Part shown: one piece after another, positions 1 to 7,927 of the stretch
Numbering within the stretch: the first letter of the stretch is position 1
How the letters are laid out: each line of letters opens with the position of its first letter
Source of the DNA: a virus
Reading direction: 5' to 3' (one strand)
Length of the DNA: 64,000 nt
IMG/VR virus record: IMGVR_UViG_3300031885_000003
Coordinates: 1 to 64,000 of that record
Translations under genes and position numbers: made by a program
The notes under the pieces: generated by a model
The model's database searches: none
The model's input: only the letters and a program-made list of their open reading frames with translations
Told to the model about the DNA's origin: nothing

Positions 1-1
1 G

Positions 2-91
2 CGCAGCTTAGTAATTGGTTGCATCAAAGCAGTCGCAGCCGATGCCGCCAGGGCGGACGGCGAGAAAGGAGATGGAAGTGATAACACCTGA
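2..91 (+). CDS. C-terminal fragment of small phage protein (MGPNVLTFLNQF family), cut by window edge
   Basis: The frame open from base 2 ends at TGA 89-91 and encodes the last 29 residues (ending GDGSDNT) of a small protein whose complete copy is at 50,573-50,749. The two are identical at nucleotide level over the shared part. A third, more divergent family member lies at 51,217-51,381. Function unknown. Its end overlaps the next gene, so the two are probably translationally coupled. Confidence 0.7.
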   Translation, partial: RSLVIGCIKAVAADAARADGEKGDGSDNT

Positions 92-443
92 GCAGGAATT
101 GAAAGATACCATTGCGAGTTTGAGTGCCGACAACGACCGCCTCAAGGAAGACACCACGGCACTGGGACTGGAAGTGGACCGGCTGAAGGAGGCGTTGGCG
201 ACGGCGAAGGAAGAACAGGAAGGGGCACAAGAAGAATCAGACGGCAACACAGATCGCCGTCCAACAATTGAGGAGCTTGAAGCGATTCTTGGCAAAGATG
301 ATGAGACAAGCATTGAGATCCTGCCGAACGGCGAAGTTCGCGTAGAACGGCGACCACTACCTAATGATAGTGTCAAACCAATTACTTTCCGCGACAATCT
401 TGGGGGTGAATATACACTAGATGCGGCGAAGGAGAAAGCATGA
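78..443 (+). CDS. Small acidic coiled-coil protein, copy 1
   Basis: I choose the GTG at 78 because the GGAG at 68-71 sits six bases upstream; the ATG at 72 is too close to that site. The protein (about 121 residues) starts ITPEQELKDTIA and carries an N-terminal heptad-rich coiled coil (about residues 3-50) with many Glu/Lys, then a loop rich in Asp and Arg. No catalytic motif is visible. A close paralog with the same context at its 5' end lies at 50,736-51,104. It overlaps the next gene by ATGA. Function unknown; a scaffold or adaptor role is only a guess. Confidence 0.75.
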   Translation: MITPEQELKDTIASLSADNDRLKEDTTALGLEVDRLKEALATAKEEQEGAQEESDGNTDRRPTIEELEAILGKDDETSIEILPNGEVRVERRPLPNDSVKPITFRDNLGGEYTLDAAKEKA

Positions 444-1060
444 AACCGCTGCTGATGTGCAGTCCCATGGTGCGGGCGCGTCTGGCGGGCCTCAAGTGGT
501 GTACCCGCCGCGTCATGGTACCGCAACCTCTATTAGTTGACGGCGAATGGCTATGGGCCCCGCGCCGGGGTATGATGGTGATCCCGCAATCGGAATGGGT
601 TAAATATGCCCGGCTGCAACCCGGCGACCTCTGTTACGTGCGGGAGCGCCAACGGGTGATCGAATTTAAGCATCACCTTATCCGCGTCCGCTACGAAGCG
701 GATGGTGTCGAAAGCGATTGGATTGAATACCCGGAGCGTTGCAAATGGAAACCCGTTGTCGGCCACTGTCTGCCCTACGGCGGTATCCGCGAAACCGCTC
801 GGCTGTTTGTGCCGATCACGAACACGCGGGCGGAGTGGCTACAGGACATCACTGAGGAAGATGCGATAGCGGAGGGGATAGCAGAAGGGGAATGGTACGA
901 TTATGTGGAACATCAACAAATAGGTGGTGTACCACTTCCATACGGGATTTTCAAGACGACATTTATGTGCCTGTGGGACTTCCTCAACGCCGCACGTGGC
1001 TACCCGTTTGCAAGTAACCCATGGGTGTTCCGACACGGATTGGGAAAGGAGCAGGCATGA
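440..1060 (+). CDS. ASCH-like domain phage protein, copy 1
   Basis: A 206-residue protein opening MKPLLMCSPMVRARLAGLKW and continuing CTRRVMVPQP, the typical start of a widespread phage family with a PUA/ASCH-like fold. A second hallmark, LQPGDLCYVRERQRV, follows at about residues 55-70. ASCH folds are thought to bind RNA or modified nucleotides; the substrate here is unknown. The paralog at 54,983-55,675 is so close that 885-975 is nearly identical DNA, whereas that copy has an extra insert after VVVPQP. Starts inside the ATGA overlap with the upstream gene. Confidence 0.8.
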   Translation: MKPLLMCSPMVRARLAGLKWCTRRVMVPQPLLVDGEWLWAPRRGMMVIPQSEWVKYARLQPGDLCYVRERQRVIEFKHHLIRVRYEADGVESDWIEYPERCKWKPVVGHCLPYGGIRETARLFVPITNTRAEWLQDITEEDAIAEGIAEGEWYDYVEHQQIGGVPLPYGIFKTTFMCLWDFLNAARGYPFASNPWVFRHGLGKEQA

Positions 1061-1461
1061 GTTTAACCAGAAAACAACGGTTGATCCGTGACGCGAATAA
1101 ACTGGCATGGGTAAAAGGGGTCATTAGCAGAAAAGGTGCAATTGGTCTCGACTGGCCCATCCGTCCCATAGAGGGTATCGTGTGTATGCAAATCGGCGTT
1201 GGCGTTTCACGCGAATGGACAAATAAAAAACAGTGGGCCCTCACACATCTTCAGAGTGGCCTTCGGGTGGGCGGCCCAGTAAATACAAAACGGGGTGCAA
1301 TGGTGGCCGCTCTAGTTCTATCCAGGGTCTTGGACTTTACCAAATCGGCCGCACGCGTGAGGCGACAGGCCAAACGTGGCGGGTTAACGGTTAAACAAAT
1401 ATATGGGATCACGGAAAACCCATATCTGAGAGAAGTAAATGGGAAGGCGAAAAAGGCATGA
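1057..1461 (+). CDS. Conserved hypothetical phage protein, paralog of 54,341-54,727
   Basis: A 134-residue basic protein beginning MSLTRKQRLIRDANKLAWVK, preceded by AAAGGAG and overlapping the upstream stop (ATGA). It aligns over its whole length with the product of 54,341-54,727 (shared blocks QRLIRDANKL/QQLIRAANKL, IGVGV/IGLGV, TKRGAMVAALVLSRVLDF/TKRDAFVAALQLSRLLDF, ITENPY/ITEDPY). The shared TKR-AxVAALxLSR block is probably the structural core. I recognise no family. In both places it neighbours an ASCH-like gene, suggesting a common function. Confidence 0.75.
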   Translation: MSLTRKQRLIRDANKLAWVKGVISRKGAIGLDWPIRPIEGIVCMQIGVGVSREWTNKKQWALTHLQSGLRVGGPVNTKRGAMVAALVLSRVLDFTKSAARVRRQAKRGGLTVKQIYGITENPYLREVNGKAKKA

Positions 1462-2294
1462 ACCCGCACTACAGCGTCAGCCAGATGTCGATGTTCTGGA
1501 AGTGCGCGATGCAATGGTATCTCAAAAAAAAGGTAGGGCCGGTCGCGCCGTCTGCATTTCTAATTATGGGGAAAGGCGGACACAGGGCTATAGAGAAAAA
1601 CCTGACGCACAAAATTGAGACAGGCGTGCTATTGGGCGAATCGGATGTAGCAGACATAGCCCGTGACGCGGTCAACGAAGAGTGGGCCAACGAGCCGCCG
1701 CAATTCAGCGACGAGGACAAGGAGAGCGCCATCACCTCAAAGGGCGCTGCGGTAGACAAAGCGGTTAATTTATCCAAGGTTCACCACAACATCGTGGCGC
1801 CTGAAATCAGGCCAATCTCGGATCTGACTGCGGATGGGAAGTTCAAGGGCATCGAGCGCGACTGGCGGTTGCATACGCCGTTGGGCGTAGACCTTATGGG
1901 GAAGATCGACATTTGCGAAGACGAATCGGCGGGGTGGCGCATCAGGGACACCAAGTTCACCGGCAAGCGGCCGTCAGATAACCAAGTCCACGGATCAATC
2001 CAGTTGACGGGATATCATCTGGCCCTGTCGGTCCTAGACCACCACGATTGCATGTTGCAGATGGACGCGCTTGTGCAGACCAAGACCAAGAGATATTTCG
2101 TGCCGAAACCCACAATACGAAATGCGTTCGACCACCAAGACTTTTTGAATCGACTCGCGGCAATGCACGATGCCCAAGAGAAGGGAGTGTTTTTACCATG
2201 CCAGCGGGACAGTTGGCCGTGCAGCGAGAAATTTTGTGGCTACTTTGCGAGCATCTGTGCGTATGGCAGACGCGGACGCGAAAGAAAGGGCTGA
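1458..2294 (+). CDS. PD-(D/E)XK nuclease with C-terminal cysteine cluster (RecB/Cas4-like)
   Basis: This 278-residue protein has the plan of phage RecB-family exonucleases: an N-terminal helical segment starting YSVSQMSMFWKCAMQWYLKK, an acidic residue in GVDLMGKIDIC (about 143-153) and DTK in WRIRDTKFTG (about 160-169), the Asp and D-x-K of a PD-(D/E)XK site, followed by the Q helix (IQLTGYHLAL). Cys16 together with Cys255, Cys260 and Cys267 near the C terminus could hold an iron-sulfur cluster as in Cas4/AddB-type nucleases. It would resect DNA ends for recombination. The probable partner is the protein at 3,454-4,584 in the same operon. Overlaps the upstream gene by ATGA. Confidence 0.85.
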   Translation: MNPHYSVSQMSMFWKCAMQWYLKKKVGPVAPSAFLIMGKGGHRAIEKNLTHKIETGVLLGESDVADIARDAVNEEWANEPPQFSDEDKESAITSKGAAVDKAVNLSKVHHNIVAPEIRPISDLTADGKFKGIERDWRLHTPLGVDLMGKIDICEDESAGWRIRDTKFTGKRPSDNQVHGSIQLTGYHLALSVLDHHDCMLQMDALVQTKTKRYFVPKPTIRNAFDHQDFLNRLAAMHDAQEKGVFLPCQRDSWPCSEKFCGYFASICAYGRRGRERKG

Positions 2295-2296
2295 CT

Positions 2297-2788
2297 ATGG
2301 GCCGACCGAGGCTGACAAACATAGACGAAGTTGTTTCCATGTACAAGAGCGGGATGTCCTACAGAGAAATTGCCGCCACCATAGGTCGCGGCAAATCCAC
2401 CGTGCGAGACGCACTGAAAGCGGCCAGTCACCCAGTGCGCGAACTCAAAGACCGGTATCGTATTGCCAGAGAAAAAGGACTACTCGGGGCAAAGAATCCA
2501 CCATGCGGTGAGCGCAACCACGCATATTTAGGAGTAAAGGCGAGACGGGGATACAGGCTTGTCGTTCCTGTGCTCACTGTCTGCGAAATATGCGGGACCC
2601 CGGCGGATCTAGCCATTCATCATATTGACTGCAATCCAAGAAATAACGACCGTGACAACCTTAAGATCGTGTGTCGATCATGTCACACGACGATTCACCG
2701 AAAGGATCGCTTTCGCCGTAAGAGAGAAATCGAATTGGAGCAACTGAGGACAAATGCCCCTACGGACGCCGGGGGCGCGAAAGGATGA
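2297..2788 (+). CDS. HNH endonuclease with N-terminal helix-turn-helix
   Basis: The 163-residue product starts at ATG 2297 just after the nuclease stop codon. Residues 8-45 form a resolvase/sigma-type helix-turn-helix (MYKSGMSYREIAATIGRGKS). Residues 96-133 form an HNH site: CEIC zinc pair, HHID catalytic His pair, the Asn in NLKIVC, and the CRSCH zinc pair. Free-standing HTH-HNH proteins in phages are usually homing endonucleases or packaging-associated nickases. Its place inside an operon, with no interrupted gene beside it, leaves either possible. Confidence 0.85.
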   Translation: MGRPRLTNIDEVVSMYKSGMSYREIAATIGRGKSTVRDALKAASHPVRELKDRYRIAREKGLLGAKNPPCGERNHAYLGVKARRGYRLVVPVLTVCEICGTPADLAIHHIDCNPRNNDRDNLKIVCRSCHTTIHRKDRFRRKREIELEQLRTNAPTDAGGAKG

Positions 2789-2792
2789 CAAC

Positions 2793-3119
2793 ATGAACGG
2801 ATTATCTGGAAAAGTACTAGCACAGGCAATTGGAGGGAATGTACGGTTGCAAGAGTATCAACCGCATTTGCTTGTGGAGATCCGGGATCGAACATTAACA
2901 ATCGTTGGGTTGGCGGCTGAACTCCGCCGCAAACTCTGTGCCTACAAGGATGTAGTGCAAGGCACTCCGCCAGCCGCGCCAATGGCGCAGGTGGTGTGCG
3001 GAGAACAGGGCCGAAACGAGTTTATCGGCGGGCTCTATTGCGAGATCATCACGCACCAGGGTGAGGCCCAACAAAGTCTTGAAGTGGCAACCCGCATTCT
3101 CGACGAGCTCTTGGCATAG
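2793..3119 (+). CDS. Hypothetical protein (108 aa)
   Basis: Start ATG 2793 is chosen because AAGGA at 2781-2785 lies seven bases upstream; a longer frame would begin inside the HNH gene. The product opens MNGLSGKVLAQAIGGN and is a small alpha/beta protein with one central Cys and no recognisable motif. It sits between the HNH gene and a Cys-rich gene in the early operon. Function unknown. Confidence 0.7.
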   Translation: MNGLSGKVLAQAIGGNVRLQEYQPHLLVEIRDRTLTIVGLAAELRRKLCAYKDVVQGTPPAAPMAQVVCGEQGRNEFIGGLYCEIITHQGEAQQSLEVATRILDELLA

Positions 3120-3146
3120 CCCAAGGCAAACCAAAGGAGGACGAAC

Positions 3147-3467
3147 GTGAGGAGAATCATACAGGTTCAGTACGAACTCCCCTGCAACAAGTGGACGTGC
3201 GGGCGGTGCATTCAGGGTGTGGTTGAATATTGTGCGCTGTTTCCCCACTCTCCCCGCGTTCTGAAGGCGCGATGCGGGATCTGGTATCGCGTACCAGACT
3301 GCATCGCCGCTGACATCGACCTGGAACCGTGCGAGGCCGGATGTAAACGAGAGGCCACACACACGGACAACGAGGGCATCGGCCTCTGTACGCCGTGCTG
3401 GAACGCGCTGATTAGGGAAGATAAAACCGCGAGAGCGGAGAAGGGACAAGAGCATGGGACCGAATGA
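3147..3467 (+). CDS. Cysteine-rich hypothetical protein, probable zinc binder
   Basis: GTG 3147 follows a strong AAAGGAGG site. The 106-residue product has Cys pairs CGRC (residues 18-21) and a second group CEAGC ... CTPC near residues 60-85 that could form a zinc ribbon. No enzyme motif is visible. It overlaps the next gene by 14 bases, so the pair is likely co-translated. Function unknown. Confidence 0.7.
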   Translation: MRRIIQVQYELPCNKWTCGRCIQGVVEYCALFPHSPRVLKARCGIWYRVPDCIAADIDLEPCEAGCKREATHTDNEGIGLCTPCWNALIREDKTARAEKGQEHGTE

Positions 3468-4584
3468 GGAATCGACAGCAGTGCAGGTAATGGACGGCGG
3501 GGCGTTGGTGGCGATTGACCGGGCTGAAATCGATATGCACATCGCAACCGCCAAGAAGTACCCGAGGAACATTCCAAAAGCGGTCAAGGCGATGGAAGCC
3601 ATGATCGACTTCGATCCCGAACTGGCCGAGCAGTGCTTCTACTGCCTCGACTTCTATAAAGACGAAGACGGCAAACCGGCAGTGGGCCATTCAATACGGT
3701 TGGCTGAAATGGCGGCAAGCCAGTGGGGCAACGTGCGGTACGGTTCGCGCCCCCTCGACTACGGCGACAAGACCGTTACCGCCCAGGGATACTGCTACGA
3801 CCTCGAAACCAACGCCTATTACACGACGGTCAAGACCCGCAGCATCCTCAAAAAGAGCGGTCAGCGGTATACCGAGCCAAACGTCGTGAAGGCCATGCTC
3901 TCTGCACAGGCCATTGCGGAGCGCGATGCCGTCAGCAAGATCATCCCGCGCGTCTACCTGAACCGTCTCCGGGAACGGGCCATGCAATCGGCGGTCGGCA
4001 ACAACGCGGAGGAAATGAAGAAAAAACGCGACGTGCTGGTCAAATACTTCGAGAAGTTGGGCGTCTCGATGGCCGTCCTGTTCGCCTACCTGAACATTTT
4101 GGACGAAGGCGAAATCACAAAAGAGCACCTGATCCAGTTGCGCGGGATCGCCAACGCGATCAAGGATGGGCACCAGAGCGTTGACGACGTGTTCTTCAAA
4201 CGACCCGATGTGGAAACCGGCACCATCACGCCGGCAGACCTGACGCCAGCCGTCGATCAGAGAGTGAAGAACCTGACGCCCGAAGAAGCAGAAGCGGCTT
4301 CGTTGAATGCGTTGGCAATAGGAATGAAGTTGGCCACCCCGACGCCGAAGCCGGAAACGAAACCAACACCCCCGGCCGACACCGCGACCCAGGTACAGTA
4401 TCTGGGCGCCGAGGTCACCGACTTTCGGAAGCACAAGGGCGTTACAACTCGAGCGTGGCTCACGCAGTGGAAGAAACCGCAATCGGACATGACGCCGGAA
4501 GAACTTGTTGCGGCCTACGATTGGCTGCGGGCAATGCCAGAACGAGAGGAGGAAAAGAAAGATGAACCCCAGGAAACAACTTGA
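3454..4584 (+). CDS. Conserved phage protein, probable recombination/ssDNA-annealing partner
   Basis: A 376-residue protein with the conserved phage pattern AIDRAEIDMHIATAKKYPRN, then CFYCLDFYKDEDGKPAVGHS, RLAEMAASQWGNVRYGSRP, and a helix where Arg and Lys cluster (VYLNRLRERAMQSAVGN). The C terminus holds a Pro/Thr linker and a short helical domain (TRAWLTQWKKPQSDMTPEEL). I recall this family from many temperate phages as an uncharacterised protein encoded near RecB-type nucleases. By analogy with exonuclease/annealase pairs I infer a role in homologous recombination with the nuclease at 1,458-2,294. That role is inference; the family identity is firmer. Confidence 0.7.
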   Translation: MGPNEESTAVQVMDGGALVAIDRAEIDMHIATAKKYPRNIPKAVKAMEAMIDFDPELAEQCFYCLDFYKDEDGKPAVGHSIRLAEMAASQWGNVRYGSRPLDYGDKTVTAQGYCYDLETNAYYTTVKTRSILKKSGQRYTEPNVVKAMLSAQAIAERDAVSKIIPRVYLNRLRERAMQSAVGNNAEEMKKKRDVLVKYFEKLGVSMAVLFAYLNILDEGEITKEHLIQLRGIANAIKDGHQSVDDVFFKRPDVETGTITPADLTPAVDQRVKNLTPEEAEAASLNALAIGMKLATPTPKPETKPTPPADTATQVQYLGAEVTDFRKHKGVTTRAWLTQWKKPQSDMTPEELVAAYDWLRAMPEREEEKKDEPQETT

Positions 4585-4774
4585 CCGAATCCAAGCCTGC
4601 GCGGAGATACTCTTGGAGATACTACACCAAACAGAAGGGAAACGAATCAGCCCCGTGATGAAACGGATAATCTGGGTGGCGGCTGAGCAGATTCACCAAA
4701 TCACTTGCCAGTGGACAGACGAACTCTACAAACCGGCATTGCGTGGCGAGCCGGAAGGAGAACAGACCGAATGA
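4562..4774 (+). CDS. Small helical hypothetical protein
   Basis: A 70-residue product (MNPRKQLDRIQACAEILLEI...) starting at ATG 4562 inside the end of the previous gene, with GAGGAGG-like purines upstream. Almost wholly helical, two Cys, no motif. It overlaps the following lipoprotein gene by ATGA. Function unknown. Confidence 0.65.
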   Translation: MNPRKQLDRIQACAEILLEILHQTEGKRISPVMKRIIWVAAEQIHQITCQWTDELYKPALRGEPEGEQTE

Positions 4775-5133
4775 AAACCCCCGTGTTAATCCCTGTGTTG
4801 ATTTTGGCGGGCCTACTCTTGGTGATGCTCGCCTGTAGCACGCCCAGTTCAGACCATGAACTGGCCAAGTTCTGGAAAGAGGAGTCTGATTTCTGGATGA
4901 AGGCCGCGAAGTTCTGGCGGGATGACACCACAGACCAGATCGACGCCCTTCAGGTCCGAGTGGAGCAACTGGAGGCCAAGCAAGAGACCAACCTCACCAC
5001 CAGGGGCACCCTATTTATTACGCAACAGCCGCCGGCGATAAATTGGGAAGGTTCAATGCGGCCTCCAGTAGACACAGACGTCCACCTCAAGTTCGACGGC
5101 GCCGACTGGCACGAAACGTTCAGAATTCAATAA
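4771..5133 (+). CDS. Small lipoprotein
   Basis: The 120-residue product begins MKTPVLIPVLILAGLLLVML and then A-C-S: a classical type II signal peptide with lipobox LMLAC and the lipidated Cys at residue 22. After it comes a heptad-rich segment (KFWKEESDFW ... LQVRVEQLEAK, about 33-72) and a short beta-rich tail. It would sit on a membrane of the host. A lipoprotein in an early operon could be a superinfection-exclusion protein, or a spanin component out of place; the sequence does not decide. Confidence 0.75.
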   Translation: MKTPVLIPVLILAGLLLVMLACSTPSSDHELAKFWKEESDFWMKAAKFWRDDTTDQIDALQVRVEQLEAKQETNLTTRGTLFITQQPPAINWEGSMRPPVDTDVHLKFDGADWHETFRIQ

Positions 5134-5153
5134 CAGAGAGGAGACACCGACCG

Positions 5154-5810
5154 ATGAGTAGGAAACCCGCAGTAGTGGAAGCGCCGCCAGAAGTGGCTAC
5201 GCCAGAAGTGGCAGTGGAAACCCCGCTGGAACAACCAGTGGAAGAAACCCCCGTGCTGGAACTGTCCGAAGTGAAGCTCGGCCACGTCAGAGCTGGCAAG
5301 TCGTACGTCAAAAAAATCCCCGTGCCCCTTAGCGGCGACCCCGCAAAGCAGATCGCGGCGGCGCAAGAAATCGCCAAGCTCGAACGTTCAGTCAAGGCGC
5401 TGGAAGATGACAAGAAGGCCACGGTTAAAGAGCTTTCCGAAGCCATCACCGGCGGGAAGACGCGAATCCAGGAACTCGCCAAGCAGATCGTGAACGACAC
5501 CATCATCGAAGACGTGCGGGTCTACGAAGTGCTGGACTACGATGTCGGAGTAATGCGGACGATGCGGGAAGACTCCGGCGAAGTCATCGAGACCCGCCCG
5601 CTCTGTGACAAGGAAAAGCAGGCAGAATTGCCGCTGGACGAGGAGGGACGCCCGGACCTCGACGAGGAAGAACCGTTGCCCGAGACAGAACAGAACTGCG
5701 CCGCGTGCGCCGATTACGTGTCCTGCGAAACCCGGGCCGCGGACGGCGGACCCTGCGACAAATGGGCGGCATCGCCGGTCGAAGACGAGGACGAGGAGAC
5801 ACCCGAATGA
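5154..5810 (+). CDS. Hypothetical protein with Glu/Pro-rich arm and cysteine motif
   Basis: ATG 5154 follows GAGAGGAG. The 218-residue protein has an N-terminal Pro/Glu-rich low-complexity arm (about 1-40), a helical core with a heptad pattern (EIAKLERSVKALEDDKKATV, about 80-125), a beta segment (YEVLDYDVGVMRTM), and an acidic tail with CAAC ... C ... C (about 187-205). Overlaps the next gene by ATGA. A scaffold-like or DNA-mimic acidic role is possible; I cannot assign one. Confidence 0.7.
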   Translation: MSRKPAVVEAPPEVATPEVAVETPLEQPVEETPVLELSEVKLGHVRAGKSYVKKIPVPLSGDPAKQIAAAQEIAKLERSVKALEDDKKATVKELSEAITGGKTRIQELAKQIVNDTIIEDVRVYEVLDYDVGVMRTMREDSGEVIETRPLCDKEKQAELPLDEEGRPDLDEEEPLPETEQNCAACADYVSCETRAADGGPCDKWAASPVEDEDEETPE

Positions 5811-6217
5811 ACCTTAAGGACAAGAAGATCCTGTTTTACCGCTGGTGGCCGCGCCCGGAGGACGGGCCCTGTCGCTCTGATACTGTCTGCTGGAAACGGT
5901 TCAGTTCGTGGATTGATGATGCGGCCATGACGGAGGTATTGACTGAGGACGGCCAGTGGATAATCGTAAGGCACGATGACACGGCGGTCATATATCCCGG
6001 ACAAGAACTGCTACGGCGGGTGTCTGCTCTAATGAACGCACTTGACGCCCTCGGCCCCGAATCCTGCTGTGACTGCAAGAAGCGATGCGTATGCGGACAC
6101 GCCATGCGGTTCACCTGCTCTGACACGCTTCTACATGCCGTTATTTTACGGGTAATGGGAAACGGGTGTGAATGGTTCGAGAAGGAACCCGCAGATGCGG
6201 TTACAGAGAAAGGATGA
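5807..6217 (+). CDS. Cysteine-rich hypothetical protein
   Basis: A 136-residue product coupled to the upstream gene by ATGA. It has a Trp-rich start (FYRWWPRPEDGPC) and a Cys cluster, CCDCKKRCVCGH, at about residues 88-99, which looks like a zinc-binding knuckle. No catalytic motif. Function unknown. Confidence 0.7.
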   Translation: MNLKDKKILFYRWWPRPEDGPCRSDTVCWKRFSSWIDDAAMTEVLTEDGQWIIVRHDDTAVIYPGQELLRRVSALMNALDALGPESCCDCKKRCVCGHAMRFTCSDTLLHAVILRVMGNGCEWFEKEPADAVTEKG

Positions 6218-6219
6218 GC

Positions 6220-6675
6220 ATGAAGACAACATTTAGCTATAAGAACGAGTGTGTTTGGTTCGCCATACATCCCCAAGGCGAATGTATGAAAATAGTTGGT
6301 CTTGCGAAAGAGGAACGCATCCTAGCATACACCATCGCGGGCGGAGATCACACCTTCGAACCATACATGGGCGAGACAGAATTGGATATCAATTCCATCT
6401 TGACGACGCACGGACGGCGGTGGGATCTGATAAACGGATGGAACAACATTGATCAGAGATCAGCATGGGGAATTAAGACGTGGTTACAACCTGGACAGCA
6501 ACCGCCGTTGCCGGGATCGGTGAAATGGCAGAAGTGGGTTCGCAAACCAGAAACGATCTACGTGAGACTTTCTGCCATTGGCATGTACGAAGTCAAAGAA
6601 ACGACCCATACGGACGCCTATGCCATAGAAGAAAGTCTCTTACTGGAGAACTACACCCGTGCGGTTACGGACTGA
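6220..6675 (+). CDS. Hypothetical protein (151 aa)
   Basis: I choose ATG 6220 (MKTTFSYKNECVW) because AAGGA at 6210-6214 is five bases upstream; an in-frame ATG at 6214 lies within that site. The product is beta-rich with many aromatic residues and no recognisable motif. Its 3' end overlaps the next gene by 17 bases. Confidence 0.65.
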   Translation: MKTTFSYKNECVWFAIHPQGECMKIVGLAKEERILAYTIAGGDHTFEPYMGETELDINSILTTHGRRWDLINGWNNIDQRSAWGIKTWLQPGQQPPLPGSVKWQKWVRKPETIYVRLSAIGMYEVKETTHTDAYAIEESLLLENYTRAVTD

Positions 6676-6955
6676 CTTCATCATCAGCGCCCGCGATTGG
6701 GCCGTCATCGTGCAGTACCACGTCGAGCAGGGCGTAGACCCCGGCATAATCAGTAGCCGGGGCAGGCTCCTGAGCCGCGTCCTGTTCAACGTGGCAAAGA
6801 AGATGGCGAAACGGTGCCGGAAGGTCCCGAAAGACGACGTGGAGGCGTTGAAAATACTGAAGCGGTATGGCGGGTTCAAGACATTCAAGACGTTTGATGT
6901 GGACCGGGAGAACCTGAAACAGACCATCAAGAGGAAGGAGAATAAGAAGAAATGA
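6659..6955 (+). CDS. Basic hypothetical protein
   Basis: GTG 6659 lies behind a GGAG at about 6645. The 98-residue product is strongly basic at its C terminus (TIKRKENKKK), with a helical body (AVIVQYHVEQGVDPGIISSR). It could bind nucleic acid, but no fold is recognised. Overlaps the next gene by ATGA. Confidence 0.65.
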   Translation: MRLRTDFIISARDWAVIVQYHVEQGVDPGIISSRGRLLSRVLFNVAKKMAKRCRKVPKDDVEALKILKRYGGFKTFKTFDVDRENLKQTIKRKENKKK

Positions 6956-7215
6956 GGTTAACCAGGCAGGCCATCTTTGGCGCTATGTTCGCGGGCATTG
7001 TTGGCTTCATCGTTGGATACGGTGCCGGCCATATGGACGCCGCGAATGCCGTACAGGAAGCCGCAACATTCAGCACGCGATTGTTCATCGTGGTATTCGG
7101 GGTGTTGCTGATTTACAATGTGCTCGAGATCGTTGGGTACGCGCACATGGCGGTAATCAACCTTGAATTTATCGAAAGACTGCTGGCGCAGCAGAGGAAG
7201 GACAGTGACAAATGA
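6952..7215 (+). CDS. Small membrane protein with two transmembrane segments
   Basis: The 87-residue product has two hydrophobic helices (about residues 8-26, GAMFAGIVGFIVGYGAGH, and about 44-62, LFIVVFGVLLIYNVLEIVG) and a charged C terminus (QQRKDSDK). That is the topology of class II holins and of many phage membrane proteins. Position in an early operon, away from a lysin, argues against calling it a holin. Confidence 0.65.
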   Translation: MRLTRQAIFGAMFAGIVGFIVGYGAGHMDAANAVQEAATFSTRLFIVVFGVLLIYNVLEIVGYAHMAVINLEFIERLLAQQRKDSDK

Positions 7216-7595
7216 GCAAGAACCGAATCGTGAAGCGGGTCTCGATGGAAGATCCGGAGGAGTTCCTGCAGGAACCGGAGGAACCGGCCGAAGGGGTCAC
7301 GCGTACAGAAGACCTTGACGACCACGGCGTTCGAATTGGCGACGATATGGAGGATGAGCCGGTTGTCTCGGTTGATCCATCGCCCGCGCCCCTGATAGTG
7401 AACAACGCGCCACTGGAAGCAACCGTCATCACTGTAGATCGCAAACCCCTTCTTGCCCGCGCCTTGCCGTTCTTGGAGACGTTCAGTAGGCATGGCCGGG
7501 GCTCGCGGTGCCCAGTGTGCGCCCAAATCATCGGGCATAATGAGAACTGCAAACTGGCCGCGTTGATCGCGGAGATCGAGGCGGTCCTGAAATGA
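7212..7595 (+). CDS. Acidic hypothetical protein with CxxC motif
   Basis: A 127-residue product with a long acidic N-terminal half and a C-terminal zinc-knuckle-like segment (CPVCAQIIGHNENC, about residues 97-110). Coupled by ATGA to both neighbours. Function unknown. Confidence 0.65.
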   Translation: MSKNRIVKRVSMEDPEEFLQEPEEPAEGVTRTEDLDDHGVRIGDDMEDEPVVSVDPSPAPLIVNNAPLEATVITVDRKPLLARALPFLETFSRHGRGSRCPVCAQIIGHNENCKLAALIAEIEAVLK

Positions 7596-7867
7596 GGGAC
7601 AAAACCAAACCACTCGACAACTGGGATCCTATGGCCTACCACGGCCCGTTCAAGGCAACAGACAAGACGAGAAATAAGTTCATAAAGAACATCGAGAAGG
7701 CCGCGCCCATGCGAGACGTAATGCTCGTTCTTATGGACATAGATCCCGAGGCTCCGGGGTTTGCGTTCGAGAAACTCCCCTTGGAGGCACAACGAATTTG
7801 CAATGCCCGCTGTGTGACCTACATACAGGATGGAATGCCCGTGGTTCGCAATCCAAACCTACATTGA
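7592..7867 (+). CDS. Hypothetical protein, last gene of early operon
   Basis: A 91-residue product beginning MRDKTKPLDNWDPMAYHG. No domain recognised. It is the last plus-strand gene before the convergent late operon; a terminator hairpin lies about 30 bases downstream. Confidence 0.65.
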   Translation: MRDKTKPLDNWDPMAYHGPFKATDKTRNKFIKNIEKAAPMRDVMLVLMDIDPEAPGFAFEKLPLEAQRICNARCVTYIQDGMPVVRNPNLH

Positions 7868-7897
7868 CCCTACCGCCTGACCTGCGCCCGCGCCCAG

Positions 7898-7927
7898 GCC
7901 CTTGAGCCACACCGCTCAGGGGCTTTT
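7898..7927 (+). terminator. Intrinsic terminator between convergent operons
   Basis: GCCCTTGAG (7898-7906) pairs with CTCAGGGGC (7915-7923), one G-T wobble, around an eight-base loop, followed by TTTT. It ends plus-strand early transcription; the stem overlaps the stop codon of the last minus-strand late gene. I see no T tract for the minus direction. Confidence 0.7.

Noticed and set aside
6952-7215. Holin call for the two-span membrane protein
   Set aside because: Topology fits, but it lies in the early operon with no lysin or spanin beside it.
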